Shown here: positions 36,377 to 45,713 of the stretch, one piece after another
Numbering within the stretch: position 1 is the stretch's first letter
Layout: every line of letters starts with the position of its first letter
Assembly: GCF_030127145.1 (NCBI RefSeq)
Contig: NZ_CP126158.1
Coordinates: forward strand, 2,418,001-2,482,000
Source of the DNA: Halobaculum halobium
GTDB taxonomy: Archaea; Halobacteriota; Halobacteria; Halobacteriales; Haloferacaceae
Length of the DNA: 64,000 bases
Direction of reading: 5' to 3'
The notes under the pieces: generated by a model
The model's input: only the letters and a program-made list of their open reading frames with translations
What the model was told of the DNA's origin: nothing
The model's database searches: none
Made by a program: the position numbers and the translations under genes

Positions 36377-37642
36377 TTAGACGCCCGTAGAGTACCGCAG
36401 GATGCCGGCGACGCCGCCGAAGGCGTCCATGAGCTGATCACCCTTCTCGAAGTCGGTGGAGATGAACTTCGTCTCGGTGCCGCGCTGCTCGGCGATCTCG
36501 ATGAGGTGTTCGACGACGTCCTCGCGCTTGCCGGCGTCGCTGGCGGCCACCATCTCGCCGCACTCCTCGCACTCGTGCTCGGGTGTGGAGTGGCGACGCT
36601 CGACGACTTCGCGTTCCTCGTGACCGTTCGGGCACTCGTAGGTGATCACGTCGTCGTGAAGGTCCTCCGAGAGCAGCAGGCGCTCGACCGAGCCCATGAT
36701 GAGGTTGCGGCGGGTCTGCTCGAAGCCGTAGGTCGCCTTGTCGCCGGTGTGGAGGTTCTCGAAGAACTCCTCCATCTCCCGCTTGTCCTTCATCACCTCC
36801 TGGTCGGCGAGCACGTCGCCCGCGGCGTCGACCAGATCGTACAGCCCCGACTCGTCGGTGTAGGCCACGTCGAACTTCCCGAGGACGTGGTCTTGCAACT
36901 CGTGGTGGAGGTAGTCGCCGTCGAGGAACTCGTCTTTCGTCGGCGAGGGACCGCCCACGAGGATGCCTTCGATATCGTGGCGCTTGTCGACCATCAGGTC
37001 GTTCGCCATCCCCGCGACCTCCTGGTAGAAGTTGTCGATGGCCTCCAGGCGGAGGCGGGCGAACCGCTGGGCGGACTGGCCACCCTTCCGCTGCTTGCCG
37101 GGCACCAGCGAGGAGGCCGACTTGACGGGCTCGACGCGCTTGCCCTTGAGCCAGCCGACGTTCGCCTCCCGTCGGTCGAGGACGATGAGCCCGAACAGCC
37201 CCTTGTCGGTCATCATGTCCTCCAGCGGCCCGGTCAGGAAGTTGGAGTCGCAGTGGTAGCGGAACGACTGGATCGGCTCGGGCGGCGACTCCAGCACCTT
37301 GGTCACCATGTCGGTCTGGCCGCCGCCGGAGTCGACCGCGCCCGAGAAGATGACGATCCCGTTGTCGGGCGGGTAGACGTCGTAGTACCGCAGGCGGTCC
37401 TTGATGCTGGTGAGGGCGTCCTGCACGGCGGTCCGGGTCTGCTTGGACTTGATGTTTGACGCCTCGCTGTGCTCCTGTGTGACGTGGGCGACCACGTCGG
37501 AGACCTGCTTGTCGTCGGGGATGTATATCGTGACGAGCTGGGTGCCCGAGCCCTCGAAGTCGTCGAGCTCGTCGAGGACCTTCCGGAACTCGTACTTCCG
37601 TCGGTCCTCGCTCGCCTGCCCCTCCTGGGCGTCGCTGCTCAT
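36377..37642 (-). CDS. prf1: Peptide chain release factor aRF1
   Basis: Recognises all three stop codons and releases the finished peptide. The 421 residues have the codon-reading NIKS motif in domain 1 (ASNIKSKQTRT, about residues 62-72) and the catalytic GGQ in domain 2 (KQRKGGQSAQRFARLR, about 184-199). Domain 3 contains a Cys-rich mini-domain (ECPNGHEE... ECEECGEMV). Lengths and order match archaeal aRF1. The promoter on the minus strand (TACTTA at 37669-37674) sits about 29 bases upstream of the ATG. Confidence 0.97.
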   Translation of the reverse strand: MSSDAQEGQASEDRRKYEFRKVLDELDDFEGSGTQLVTIYIPDDKQVSDVVAHVTQEHSEASNIKSKQTRTAVQDALTSIKDRLRYYDVYPPDNGIVIFSGAVDSGGGQTDMVTKVLESPPEPIQSFRYHCDSNFLTGPLEDMMTDKGLFGLIVLDRREANVGWLKGKRVEPVKSASSLVPGKQRKGGQSAQRFARLRLEAIDNFYQEVAGMANDLMVDKRHDIEGILVGGPSPTKDEFLDGDYLHHELQDHVLGKFDVAYTDESGLYDLVDAAGDVLADQEVMKDKREMEEFFENLHTGDKATYGFEQTRRNLIMGSVERLLLSEDLHDDVITYECPNGHEEREVVERRHSTPEHECEECGEMVAASDAGKREDVVEHLIEIAEQRGTETKFISTDFEKGDQLMDAFGGVAGILRYSTGV

Positions 37643-37668
37643 TACGGGCTAGTTCGCCGGCCGCGGGC

Positions 37669-37674
37669 TAAGTA
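37669..37674 (-). promoter_or_regulatory. TATA element for prf1
   Basis: TACTTA on the minus strand is about 29 bases before the prf1 ATG. Confidence 0.45.
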
Positions 37675-37814
37675 CCTGTTGAATACCACGGTGGCACACC
37701 GCACGGCAGTCGTTCCCGGGTCGCGGCCGCCCCGTCGCGAGCCGTTCCGTCACCGACCGTCCCGGTCGACCGGCGCCGGCGACTCGGGGACTGCGGCCGA
37801 GCGGCGGGACCTAC

Positions 37815-37821
37815 CTTTATC
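37815..37821 (+). promoter_or_regulatory. TATA element for the MinD4-like gene
   Basis: CTTTATC is about 30 bases before the ATG at 37848. Confidence 0.45.
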
Positions 37822-37847
37822 ATGTGTGACCGCCGTAGCCACGGTAA

Positions 37848-39110
37848 ATGCCGAAGATATACGCCGTCGCGAGCGTCAAAGGGGGGGTCGGCAAGACGAC
37901 GACAGCCGCCAACCTCGCAGCGACGCTCGCGGCCGCCGGCTACGACACGGTCGCCGTCGACGCCGATCTCGGATCGGCCAGTCTCGGCCCGTCGCTCGGG
38001 GTCGAGCCGGGAGAGACGACTCTCCACGACGTGCTCGCGGGCGAGGCCGACCCCGTCGACGCGACGCGTGAGGGGCCACACGGCCTCGCGGTGCTCCCCG
38101 GGGGGGACAGCCTCGAACACTTCCGGAAGGCCGAGCCGGGCGAGATCGTCGACGTGCTGGAGGCGATCACGGGCGCAGACTACGTGATCGTCGACACGGG
38201 CGCGGGGTTGACTCACCAGACGGCGCTCCCGCTGTCTGTCGCCGACGGCGTTCTCCTGGTGTCGACGCCGACGCGCGACGGACTCGCGAACACCCGCAAG
38301 ACGCAGGACCTCACCGAGAAGCTCGGCGGCGAGGTCGTCGGGCTCGCACTCAACGAGGCGGCGGGAGACGAGGACACCGGCGCCGTCGACGTGCCCGTCC
38401 TCGGCGCGATTCCCGACGACCCGCTGGTCGCCGAGGCGCAGGCGGCGGGGAGCCCCCTCTCGGCGTACGCGCCCGACAGCGACGCCGCGGCGGCCTACCG
38501 TTCGCTCGCGTCTTCGCTCACCGGACAGCCGATCCGTCCCGCGGTGACGCCGGACAACTCGGGGGCGACACCCGATGACCCGGAGTACGAGACGGCCGCT
38601 ACCGACACGAGCCCCGACGCCGCACTCGATCTCCCAGAGGTCGACGCCGAACCTGACGTCGAGGCAGACGTGGGGGGTACCGAGATAGACGAGGAGACTA
38701 CCGTGGCGGACGATGGCGTGGCAGAAGAAGAGGAAGCGGACGACGCCGTGGCAGACGACGAGGCCGATGACAGCCAGCCGGACGAGGCCGACGACAGCCA
38801 GCCGGACGACGCCGACGACGCCGTGATCCTCGAGGACGACGGCGAGGAGGGGGACCGCGCCGCGGCCGCGGCCCGGAGCACGGTCCTCGACGACGACGAG
38901 TACGCTCCCTCTTCGACGGACGCGGGCCCGGCGACGGTCGAGGACGCGGAATCGGGCGAGTCCGCTGAGATCGGCGAGGACGTGATCCCGTTCGCCCAGC
39001 AGAGCAAGGAGCGTACCGAAGAGGCGAAACAGCAGCAGGACGACGACGCCGACGACTCGGACGACCGCGGCAGCGGGGGGTTCCTCGGGCGGCTGTTCCG
39101 GTCGTCGTAG
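37848..39110 (+). CDS. MinD/ParA-family ATPase with long acidic tail (MinD4-like)
   Basis: The 420 residues start with a deviant Walker A motif, KGGVGKTTTAANLA (about 10-23), followed by VDADLGSASL and VIVDTGAGLTHQTALPLSVA, as in MinD-type P-loop ATPases that cycle on the membrane. The ATPase domain ends near residue 225. The tail (about 230-420) is mostly Asp/Glu, has a short repeat (EADDSQPDEADDSQPDDADD region), and ends in a Gly-Phe-Leu-Arg patch (GGFLGRLFRSS) that could be a membrane-contact helix. In Haloferax a MinD4 with a long tail positions archaella and chemosensory arrays, and it sits close to the ATP synthase and prf1 genes as I recall. MinD4 identity is therefore likely but not proven. 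Confidence 0.8.
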   Translation: MPKIYAVASVKGGVGKTTTAANLAATLAAAGYDTVAVDADLGSASLGPSLGVEPGETTLHDVLAGEADPVDATREGPHGLAVLPGGDSLEHFRKAEPGEIVDVLEAITGADYVIVDTGAGLTHQTALPLSVADGVLLVSTPTRDGLANTRKTQDLTEKLGGEVVGLALNEAAGDEDTGAVDVPVLGAIPDDPLVAEAQAAGSPLSAYAPDSDAAAAYRSLASSLTGQPIRPAVTPDNSGATPDDPEYETAATDTSPDAALDLPEVDAEPDVEADVGGTEIDEETTVADDGVAEEEEADDAVADDEADDSQPDEADDSQPDDADDAVILEDDGEEGDRAAAAARSTVLDDDEYAPSSTDAGPATVEDAESGESAEIGEDVIPFAQQSKERTEEAKQQQDDDADDSDDRGSGGFLGRLFRSS

Positions 39111-39130
39111 CCGCCCGCGGGGATCGGGAG

Positions 39131-39140
39131 TTTCTTTTTG
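39131..39140 (+). promoter_or_regulatory. TATA element for the 49-residue membrane protein
   Basis: TTTCTTTTTG is centred about 27 bases before the ATG at 39162. This is the main support, with the hydropathy, for calling the small gene real. Confidence 0.5.
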
Positions 39141-39161
39141 TCGCCGCCACCTCTCGGGAGT

Positions 39162-39311
39162 ATGAGCGAAGCAGGCAGCGACTCTGTGCCGATCTGGTGG
39201 ATCCTCGTCTTCATCGTCCTCGCGCTCGGACTGGGCGCGATCGCGGTGCTCTCGGTCGGTGGCAGTCTAATCACGCCGGCGGCCCTGCCGGTCCCGGCGC
39301 TACCGGCGTAG
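39162..39311 (+). CDS. Small single-helix membrane protein (49 residues)
   Basis: The protein reads MSEAGSDSVPIWWILVFIVL and continues with a hydrophobic helix to about residue 35, then a Pro/Ala-rich end (TPAALPVPALPA). Acidic N-terminus, aromatic start of the helix and a TATA element at the leaderless distance all support a true gene. It is on the same strand as, and 51 bases after, the MinD4-like gene, so it may serve as a small membrane partner of it. No family is recognised. Confidence 0.6.
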   Translation: MSEAGSDSVPIWWILVFIVLALGLGAIAVLSVGGSLITPAALPVPALPA

Positions 39312-39324
39312 TATCGAGACGAGA

Positions 39325-39381
39325 GGCCCCAGGCGGGGCCGCGACACCTTCTCACGTCCCGCTCGGCGGTACCGCCGAGCG
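39325..39381. terminator. Hairpins between converging genes
   Basis: GGCCCC-AGGC-GGGGCC (39325-39340) is followed by a perfect 22-base palindrome (39360-39381, centred on GGTACC). They lie between the 49-residue gene and the end of argS, which converge. No long T-run is seen, so a terminator role is only suggested. Confidence 0.35.
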
Positions 39382-39495
39382 AGCGCGAACGCGACGCCGC
39401 CGCCGCCGATCGCGGTCGGTTCGACCTCCGAGAGCCGACGGGGGCCAACAAGTCGACCGCGACGAACACGAGTCGATGGAAACCGATACCCGCGC

Positions 39496-41256
39496 CTACA
39501 TCGACTCGGGCGCTTCGACCCCGAGCACGTCGAGCGCGTTTGCGACCGTGTTGCGTGCTGCAATGACGAGCGCGAGCCGCGCGTCGCGCGTCGCCTCGTC
39601 GTCGGCGGTCAACACCGGGCACTCCCGGTAAAACGCGTTGAACGTCTCCGCGAACTCGCGGGTGTACGTGGCGACGCGGTGCGGTTCGAGGTCCTCCGCG
39701 GCCTCCTCGACCACGGCGGGGAACTGCGCGATCACCGCCAGCAGGTCGCGTTCCTCGGGCGTCGACAGCGCGGACTGGTCGACCGTCGCCTCGGGGGCCG
39801 GCCCCTCGTCGCCGGCCTCGTCGACGATCCCGCAACAGCGCGCGTGGACGTACTGGACGTAGGGCGCAGACTGCGCCTCGAAGTCGAGCGCGCGGTCCCA
39901 CTCGAACGTGATCGACTTCGTCGGCTGCTTGCTCACGATGTCGTAGCGGACGGCGCCGACGCCGACCTGTCGGGCGATGCGCTCGACGTCTTCTCCGGCG
40001 AGGTCGTCGTCGCGGATGCGGTCGTCCAGGCGGGATTCGACCTCCTCGCGGGCGCGGTCGATCGCCTCGTCGAGCAGGTCGTCGAGGTCGACCGCGGTGC
40101 CCGCGCGCGTGGACATCTTCCCCTCGGGGAGATTCACGTACGAGTAGAACATCGACTGCAGGCGCTCGGTGTCGTTGCCGAGGAGGTCGAGTGCGGCCTG
40201 AAGCTGCCCCGCCTGCAGTTTGTGGTCCTCGCCGAGCACGGTGACCGCGCGGTCGTAGTTGTCGAACTTCCACTCGTGGTGCGCCAGATCGCGGGTGGTG
40301 TACAGCGACGTGCCGTCCGAGCGGAGGAACACGAGTTTCTTTTCGTACCCGTACTCGGAGAGGTCGACCTGCCATGCGCCCTCCTCCAGTACGGACTCGT
40401 CGAGCGCTTTCAACCGCTCGGCAACCTCGTCAGAGGAGCCGTCACTGATGAAGCGCGTCTCCTTGACGAACTCGTCGAACGCGGCGGGCAGGCGCGCGAG
40501 CGACGCCTCCATCCCCGAGAGTACGGCGTCCACGACCGCGCTGACGCGTTCGTACGTCTCCGCGTCTCCCGACTCCAGCCCCTGGAGGATCGACGATATC
40601 TCCGCCTCTGCGGCCTCGACGGTCTCCTCGTCGCCCTCCTCCAGCACCTCGTTGCCCTTGCGGTAGTAGCGGACGAGGTCGTAGTCCGACTTATCGCGCG
40701 CTGGCTCGGGGAGATCCGCCTCGTCGAACGTCTCGTAGGCCCACGTGAATATCGCCATCTGCCGGCCGGCGTCGTTCACGTAGTAGTGGCGGTCGACGTC
40801 GTAGCCGGCGTAGTCGATCGCGTTCGCGACGGCGTCGCCGATGATCGGGTTGCGCGCGCGGCCGACGTGGACCGGCCCCGTCGGGTTCGCGGAGGTGTGT
40901 TCCACGACGACGGACTCGCCGTTCGGCGGGAGCCGACCGAACTCGTCGTCGCCGGCGGCGGCGAGCGTGTCTGCGTAGTAGGCGTCGTCGACGAAGAAAT
41001 TCACGTACGGCCCGCTGGTGTCGACGCGCGCGAGGTACTCCGTCCCCGCGCTGTCGACTGCCTCTGCGACCTCGGCGGCAACTTGCGGTGGCGGGGCGCC
41101 CGCCTCGCCCGCCAGCCGGAAGGCGACGCTGGAGGCGAGCGTCGCGTCGACGCCGTCGGGGGGGTCCTCGATGCCGAGATCGTCGGTCGGATAGCCGAGG
41201 TCGGCGAGCGCGTCCGTCAGCGCCGCCGCCACGGCCGACCGGAACTGTCTGAACAT
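39496..41256 (-). CDS. argS: Arginyl-tRNA synthetase
   Basis: Class I synthetase charging tRNA-Arg. The 586 residues have the N-terminal Add1-type domain (1-100), the HIGH-like motif in [18 protein letters not shown] (about 119-136), the insertion and catalytic core with [15 protein letters not shown] (about 320-334), the KMSKS-like GKMSTRAG (about 392-399) and an anticodon-binding helical domain (about 470-586). The ATG at 41256 is favoured over an in-frame start 31 codons upstream, because the extra stretch is basic, unlike the protein. It converges with the small membrane-protein gene. Confidence 0.95.
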   Translation of the reverse strand: MFRQFRSAVAAALTDALADLGYPTDDLGIEDPPDGVDATLASSVAFRLAGEAGAPPPQVAAEVAEAVDSAGTEYLARVDTSGPYVNFFVDDAYYADTLAAAGDDEFGRLPPNGESVVVEHTSANPTGPVHVGRARNPIIGDAVANAIDYAGYDVDRHYYVNDAGRQMAIFTWAYETFDEADLPEPARDKSDYDLVRYYRKGNEVLEEGDEETVEAAEAEISSILQGLESGDAETYERVSAVVDAVLSGMEASLARLPAAFDEFVKETRFISDGSSDEVAERLKALDESVLEEGAWQVDLSEYGYEKKLVFLRSDGTSLYTTRDLAHHEWKFDNYDRAVTVLGEDHKLQAGQLQAALDLLGNDTERLQSMFYSYVNLPEGKMSTRAGTAVDLDDLLDEAIDRAREEVESRLDDRIRDDDLAGEDVERIARQVGVGAVRYDIVSKQPTKSITFEWDRALDFEAQSAPYVQYVHARCCGIVDEAGDEGPAPEATVDQSALSTPEERDLLAVIAQFPAVVEEAAEDLEPHRVATYTREFAETFNAFYRECPVLTADDEATRDARLALVIAARNTVANALDVLGVEAPESM

Positions 41257-41413
41257 GCGCGTGGCTTCCCCCGCCGCCGATAAATGGGTTTCCGAACCGC
41301 TCCGGCGACCGGGACGCCGGGTATGTCTCTTCCAACCGTGAACTGCCACCTAACTCGCCGACACCGACGCCTTTTGGTACGTCGATTCCCAACTCCGAGA
41401 TGACTCCCGGTCG

Positions 41414-41459
41414 CGTGACGTACTATACCAGTTCCGTGACGCATCTCATATCCGGTATG
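41414..41459. promoter_or_regulatory. Tandem repeats in the rbkR promoter
   Basis: CGTGACG occurs at 41414-41420 and 41435-41441, exactly 21 bases apart (two helical turns). A near-palindrome CATATCCGGTATG (41447-41459) overlaps the start of the TATA region. These are candidate sites for RbkR itself, which is known in archaea to repress its own operon. Confidence 0.4.
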
Positions 41460-41465
41460 CTTTTG
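41456..41465 (+). promoter_or_regulatory. TATA element for rbkR-ribB
   Basis: TATGCTTTTG lies about 30 bases before the rbkR ATG at 41491. Confidence 0.45.
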
Positions 41466-41490
41466 CGTCGGGGGCTCCGACGTGTGGGTA

Positions 41491-42246
41491 ATGAGTGCTT
41501 CCACGACGACCGTCGGCCACGACGAGGTGGCCGCGCTGAAGACCGTCGCGCTTCGAGGCGGCCTGGGCGAACCGGTGAAGGTCTCCTGTTCGACGCTGGG
41601 GGAGCGTCTCGACGCGTCCAGCCAGACGGCCTCTCGACGGCTCCAGCGGCTCGAAGCCGCCGGCCTACTCGAACGCGACGTCGTCGGCGACGGCCAGTGG
41701 GTGACGGTGACCAACGCGGGCGAGCGTCGCCTCCGGGGCGAGTACGCCGACTACCGGCGGCTGTTCGAGGGCGAGGCCGGACTCTCGCTGTCGGGGAGCG
41801 TCACCTCCGGGATGGGTGAGGGCCGCCACTACATCCAGCTGTCGGGGTACCACGAGCAGTTCGTCGAGCGCCTCGGCTACGAGCCGTTCCCGGGCACGCT
41901 GAACGTCTCGCTGTCGGAGGCGGCCGTGCGCGCCCGCGCCGGGCTGGACTCCGTCGAGGGGGTTCCCATCGACGGTTGGGAGGACGAGGAGCGGACGTTC
42001 GGCCCGGCGACGTGTTACGCAACGGAGGTCAGTGCCGACGGCGAGTCGTTCACGCCGGCGCACGTCATCGTCCCCGAGCGGACCCACCACGACGAGGACC
42101 AGATCGAGCTGATCGCGCCCGCGAAGCTACGCGAGGAGCTGGGACTCGACGACGGCGACGAGGTCCGCGTCCGTGTCACCGACGCCGAGCGGGCCGACGA
42201 GCCGGCGTCGCCGACCGAGACCACGGAGTTCGGGGGATCAGCGTGA
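41491..42246 (+). CDS. rbkR: Bifunctional transcription regulator / CTP-dependent riboflavin kinase
   Basis: The C-terminal DUF120 domain (about 95-225) phosphorylates riboflavin to FMN using CTP, an archaeal speciality. It contains [18 protein letters not shown] and [14 protein letters not shown]. The N-terminal winged helix (about 8-75, [20 protein letters not shown]) makes this the RbkR type that controls riboflavin genes. The total of 251 residues fits the two-domain form; kinase-only forms are shorter. Its TGA overlaps the GTG start of ribB, so supply of the ribose-derived precursor and conversion to FMN are coupled. Tandem repeats before the gene may be its own operators. Confidence 0.92.
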   Translation: MSASTTTVGHDEVAALKTVALRGGLGEPVKVSCSTLGERLDASSQTASRRLQRLEAAGLLERDVVGDGQWVTVTNAGERRLRGEYADYRRLFEGEAGLSLSGSVTSGMGEGRHYIQLSGYHEQFVERLGYEPFPGTLNVSLSEAAVRARAGLDSVEGVPIDGWEDEERTFGPATCYATEVSADGESFTPAHVIVPERTHHDEDQIELIAPAKLREELGLDDGDEVRVRVTDAERADEPASPTETTEFGGSA

Positions 42247-42917
42247 GCAGCCAAGCCGGACGACTGGACCGCGCGCTCGCGGCGTTTCGCGCCGGCGAAC
42301 CGGTGCTCGTCCACGACTTCGACGACCGCGAGGGAGAGACCGACTTGGTGTACCCTGCCGGCGCCGTCGAGCCGGCGGACGTGGCGCGGATGCGCAACGA
42401 CGCCGGCGGGCTGATCTGCGTCGCCGTCTCCGACCCCGTCGCCGACGCCGCCGCGCTCCCGTTCCTCGAAGACCAGATCGACCACCCGGCGGCCGCGAGC
42501 CACGACCTCGCGTACGACGACCGGTCGTCGTTCTCGCTGCCGGTGAACCACCGGGACACCTTCACCGGGATCACCGACGACGACCGCGCGCTGACGATCA
42601 CGGAGCTGGCGTCGATGGCCTCCGCCGTCGAGGCGGGCGTCGACTACGACGCCGAGGCGTTCGCCGCCGAGTTCCGCGCGCCCGGGCACGTCCACGTGCT
42701 CCGCGGCGCTCCGGACGGGCTCTCTGACCGGCTGGGTCACACCGAGTTGGGGCTCGCGATGGCCGCCGAGACGGGACAGCCGCCCGCGGTCGTCGTCTGT
42801 GAGATGCTCGACGACGAGACCGGCCGGGCGCTGTCGACGCGGGCGGCCCAGGAGTACGCCGAGCGACACGGCTTCCCGTTCGTCGAGGGCGCCGAGTTGG
42901 TCGAAGCGCTGCGGTAG
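42243..42917 (+). CDS. ribB: 3,4-dihydroxy-2-butanone-4-phosphate synthase
   Basis: Converts ribulose 5-phosphate to the four-carbon unit of riboflavin plus formate. The 224 residues (GTG start, overlapping the rbkR stop) show the acidic metal loop [15 protein letters not shown] (about 22-36), [20 protein letters not shown] (about 98-117) and the C-terminal [14 protein letters not shown] with the metal-binding His (about 161-174). Fusion to a GTP cyclohydrolase II domain is absent, as usual in archaea, which use a different cyclohydrolase. Confidence 0.94.
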   Translation: MSSQAGRLDRALAAFRAGEPVLVHDFDDREGETDLVYPAGAVEPADVARMRNDAGGLICVAVSDPVADAAALPFLEDQIDHPAAASHDLAYDDRSSFSLPVNHRDTFTGITDDDRALTITELASMASAVEAGVDYDAEAFAAEFRAPGHVHVLRGAPDGLSDRLGHTELGLAMAAETGQPPAVVVCEMLDDETGRALSTRAAQEYAERHGFPFVEGAELVEALR

Positions 42918-43024
42918 GCGTCGGCGGACTCCCTGATCAGGTTTCGTTGGCCGCGGGCGGCTCGCCACTCTGATCTCGCCGCCGTCCGGTCGAGATTTCC
43001 CTCGCTTCACTCGGCGGTCTCGCC

Positions 43025-44467
43025 TCAGTCGTCCGCGGGCGTGGCACCCCCCGGAGCCTCGGTCGGCGTCGTCGCCCGCCCGGCCAGCGCCAACCCGACG
43101 AGCGCCACCGCCGACAGCGGGCCGAAGAAGTAGTACGGGACGAACGCCCACGACGACTCGAAGCCGAGCGCGGCCGCCATGAAGACCGCGCCGGCGTGCC
43201 ACGGGAACAACGGACCGGTGGGGGTGCCGGCCGCCTCGACGGCCCGAGAGAGATCTCGCGAGTCGAGCCCGTATTCGTCGTACAGACCCCGGAGGCTCAC
43301 GCCGGGAACGACGATGCTCATGTACTGCTGGGCGGTGAACGCGTTCGTGAGGAGCGCGGCGCCGCCGGTGCCGACGACGAGGGAGTTTCGTGACCACACT
43401 ACGTCCGCCAGGCGGTCGGCGACGACCGCGAGCACGCCCGTCCCCTCCAACAGCCCGCCCAACGCCAGCGCCGCGACGACGACGGCGATCGTCCAGCCCG
43501 ACCCCGCGAGGCCGCCCGTCGCCAGCAGCCCGTTGACGAGTTCGCTGCCGGTCTCGGGGGCGGTGCCGTTCAGGAAGGCGTCCCAGGCGGCGGTGAACGA
43601 GCGGCCCTGCGCGAGCACGGTCGTCCCGGCGCCCGCGAACACGCCGGCGACCAGCGCGGGCAGCGCGGGGTAGCCGCGGACCGCGAGCCCGAACGTGACG
43701 ACCAGCGGGAGGAACACCAGCGGACCGAGCGCGTAGGCGGACGCCAGCGGCCCGGTGATCGCCGAGGGATCGCCGCCGGAGCCGCTCACGGCGTACGCGC
43801 CGAGGACGGCGTAGCCGGCGACCGAGAGACCGAGCGCGACGGCGGTGCCGAGACGCATCGCGTTGATGTGGTCGTACAGGTCGGTGTTCGTGACGGCCGC
43901 CGCGAGGTTGGTGGTGTCCGACAGCGGGCTCTGCTTGTCGCCCGCGTACGCCCCCGAAACGATCGCGCCGGCGGTCATCGGCGCCGAGACGTCGAGCCCC
44001 GAACCGATGCCGATGAACGCGACCCCGAGCGTGCCGACGGTCGTCCACGACGACCCGATGGCGAAGGCGACGACGGCCGCGAGCACGGCCGTCACCGGGA
44101 GGAACACCTGCGGCGACAGCAGTCCAAGCCCGTAGTACATCAGCCCCGGGATCGTGCCGGCGCTGGTCCACGTCGCGATCAGCCCGTAGATGACGAACAG
44201 GATCAACACGGCCTGCATCCCCATTTGGAGACCGCCCTCGGCGGCGTCGTACACCCCGTCCCAGTCGTAGCCGAGTCGGTACCGCGTGAACAACCCTGCG
44301 AAGGCGATACTCCACAACAGCGGCCCGTGCGGGGCGAGCCCGAGCACCCCCGAGCCGATGCCTAAGGAGGCGATGACGACCGCCAGCGGCACGAGCGCCT
44401 CGCCGAGCGTCGGCCGCCGCGCGTCGCCGCGTTCCTCGTCGGTGCCTGGGGGCTGCGTCTCCATCAT
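43025..44467 (-). CDS. nhaC: NhaC-family Na+/H+ antiporter
   Basis: A secondary antiporter exporting Na+ against H+, important in a cell facing molar salt. The protein of about 480 residues has some twelve helices and family segments such as FAIGSSWTTVGTLGVAFIGI (about 133-152), AGAIVSGAYAGDKQSPLSDT (about 164-183) and LLTNAFTAQQYMSIVVPG (about 374-391). The start is uncertain: GTG at 44482 and ATGs at 44467 and 44464 are in frame. I use 44467 because the TATA element GTATTTTAA lies about 28 bases before it. The protein could also carry malate/lactate exchange, as some NhaC relatives do. Confidence 0.87.
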   Translation of the reverse strand: MMETQPPGTDEERGDARRPTLGEALVPLAVVIASLGIGSGVLGLAPHGPLLWSIAFAGLFTRYRLGYDWDGVYDAAEGGLQMGMQAVLILFVIYGLIATWTSAGTIPGLMYYGLGLLSPQVFLPVTAVLAAVVAFAIGSSWTTVGTLGVAFIGIGSGLDVSAPMTAGAIVSGAYAGDKQSPLSDTTNLAAAVTNTDLYDHINAMRLGTAVALGLSVAGYAVLGAYAVSGSGGDPSAITGPLASAYALGPLVFLPLVVTFGLAVRGYPALPALVAGVFAGAGTTVLAQGRSFTAAWDAFLNGTAPETGSELVNGLLATGGLAGSGWTIAVVVAALALGGLLEGTGVLAVVADRLADVVWSRNSLVVGTGGAALLTNAFTAQQYMSIVVPGVSLRGLYDEYGLDSRDLSRAVEAAGTPTGPLFPWHAGAVFMAAALGFESSWAFVPYYFFGPLSAVALVGLALAGRATTPTEAPGGATPADD

Positions 44468-44484
44468 CGCCGCGTAATTCACTG

Positions 44485-44501
44485 AAGTAATTAAAATACT
44501 T
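44485..44501 (-). promoter_or_regulatory. nhaC promoter with inverted repeat over the TATA box
   Basis: AAGTA-ATTAAAA-TACTT places two 5-base arms around the minus-strand TATA element (AGTATTTTAA). It sits in an AT-rich island, unusual for this window, extending to about 44515. A regulator bound here would block TBP. Confidence 0.4.
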
Positions 44502-44635
44502 GTTTTTATTATTCATGGTCGTACGTGGGGATCGTCGGACCGCGAGGGCGGAGGTGACGGCAGGACGGTGTGGCCGGGGACGTGGGCGAGGGCGCCGGGC
44601 CGATCCGGTGTCGGTCTGGCCCGTCGTTTCTGTGG

Positions 44636-44643
44636 TCTTTATT
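44636..44643 (+). promoter_or_regulatory. TATA element for ilvE
   Basis: TCTTTATT is centred about 28 bases before the ilvE ATG, fitting a leaderless transcript. Confidence 0.5.
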
Positions 44644-44667
44644 GTCCGGCAAATCCTGCGCTCGCGT

Positions 44668-45600
44668 ATGGCTGGCTTCACCGAGATGGACGTCGACACC
44701 ATCTGGCAAAACGGCGAGTACGTCGACTGGGAGGACGCGACGACGCACGTCCTCACGCACGGACTCCACTACGGCACGGGCGTCTTCGAGGGCGTGCGGG
44801 CCTACGACACCGAGGAGGGGACCGCGGTGTTCCGCTGGGAGGAGCACCTCGACCGATTCTTCGAATCGACGAAGCCGTACGACATGGAGATCCCCTACTC
44901 ACGGGAGGAACTGACCGAGGCGACGATGGAGACCATCCGCCGCAACGACCTCGACTCGGCGTACGTCCGCCCCATCGCCTACTACGGCTACCACAGCCTC
45001 GGCGTCGCGCCGGGCGACTGTCCGACCGACGTGGCGATCGCGGCGTGGCCGTGGGGCACGTATCTCGGCGAAGACGCACTGGAGAACGGGATCAAGGCGA
45101 TGGTGTCCTCCTGGCGCAAGCACTCCTCCTCGCAGATCCCGACGAACGCGAAGACCACGGGGCTGTACGTCAACTCCCTGCTCGCGGGCGAGGAGGCCCG
45201 CCGCAACGGGTACAAGGAGGCGATCGTCCTCAACAAGGAGGGCAACGTCGCGGAGGGGCCCGGCGAGAACATCTTCCTCGTGCGCGACGGCGAGATCTTC
45301 ACGCCCGGGCTCTCGGAATCCATCCTCGACGGCATCACCCGGAACACGGTGATCGAACTGGCGCGCGAGCGCGGCTACACCGTTCACGACAACGTGAGCA
45401 TCTCGCGGGGCGAACTGAACACCGCCGACGAGCTGTTCTTCACCGGCTCGGCGGCGGAGGTCACGCCGATCCGGCAGGTCGACAACGTCGAGATCGGGAA
45501 CGGCTCGCGCGGGCCGGTCACCGAGGAACTGCAGACCGCGTTCTTCGACCTCGTGGAGCGTCGCACCGACGACCACGAAGAGTGGTTCACGTACGTCTGA
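44668..45600 (+). CDS. ilvE: Branched-chain amino acid aminotransferase
   Basis: PLP enzyme for the last step of valine, leucine and isoleucine synthesis. The 310 residues carry family signatures: THGLHYGTGVFEGVRAY (about 31-47), IPTNAKTTGLYVNSLLAGEE with the PLP-binding Lys (about 157-176), LNKEGNVAEGPGENIFLVRD (about 189-208) and FFTGSAAEVTPIRQVD near the C-terminus. The ATG at 44668 is 28 bases after a TATA element; upstream in-frame sequence is Arg-rich and unlike the protein. No other branched-chain gene is adjacent. Confidence 0.94.
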   Translation: MAGFTEMDVDTIWQNGEYVDWEDATTHVLTHGLHYGTGVFEGVRAYDTEEGTAVFRWEEHLDRFFESTKPYDMEIPYSREELTEATMETIRRNDLDSAYVRPIAYYGYHSLGVAPGDCPTDVAIAAWPWGTYLGEDALENGIKAMVSSWRKHSSSQIPTNAKTTGLYVNSLLAGEEARRNGYKEAIVLNKEGNVAEGPGENIFLVRDGEIFTPGLSESILDGITRNTVIELARERGYTVHDNVSISRGELNTADELFFTGSAAEVTPIRQVDNVEIGNGSRGPVTEELQTAFFDLVERRTDDHEEWFTYV

Positions 45601-45713
45601 TCCGGCTCTGATCGGCCGGCCGGCTCGCGCGAGCAGGCGACGCGGTTCGGCAGCGACTGTTCACGCGGGGCGCCATCCGATCCCTGTGAGATCGGTCGTC
45701 GGAACCGGTCGGT

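Noticed and set aside
38760-38830. A short tandem repeat (EADDSQPD) in the MinD4-like tail, at first considered a CRISPR-like or simple repeat array.
   Set aside because: It is an in-frame coding repeat of only two or three units within an acidic protein tail.
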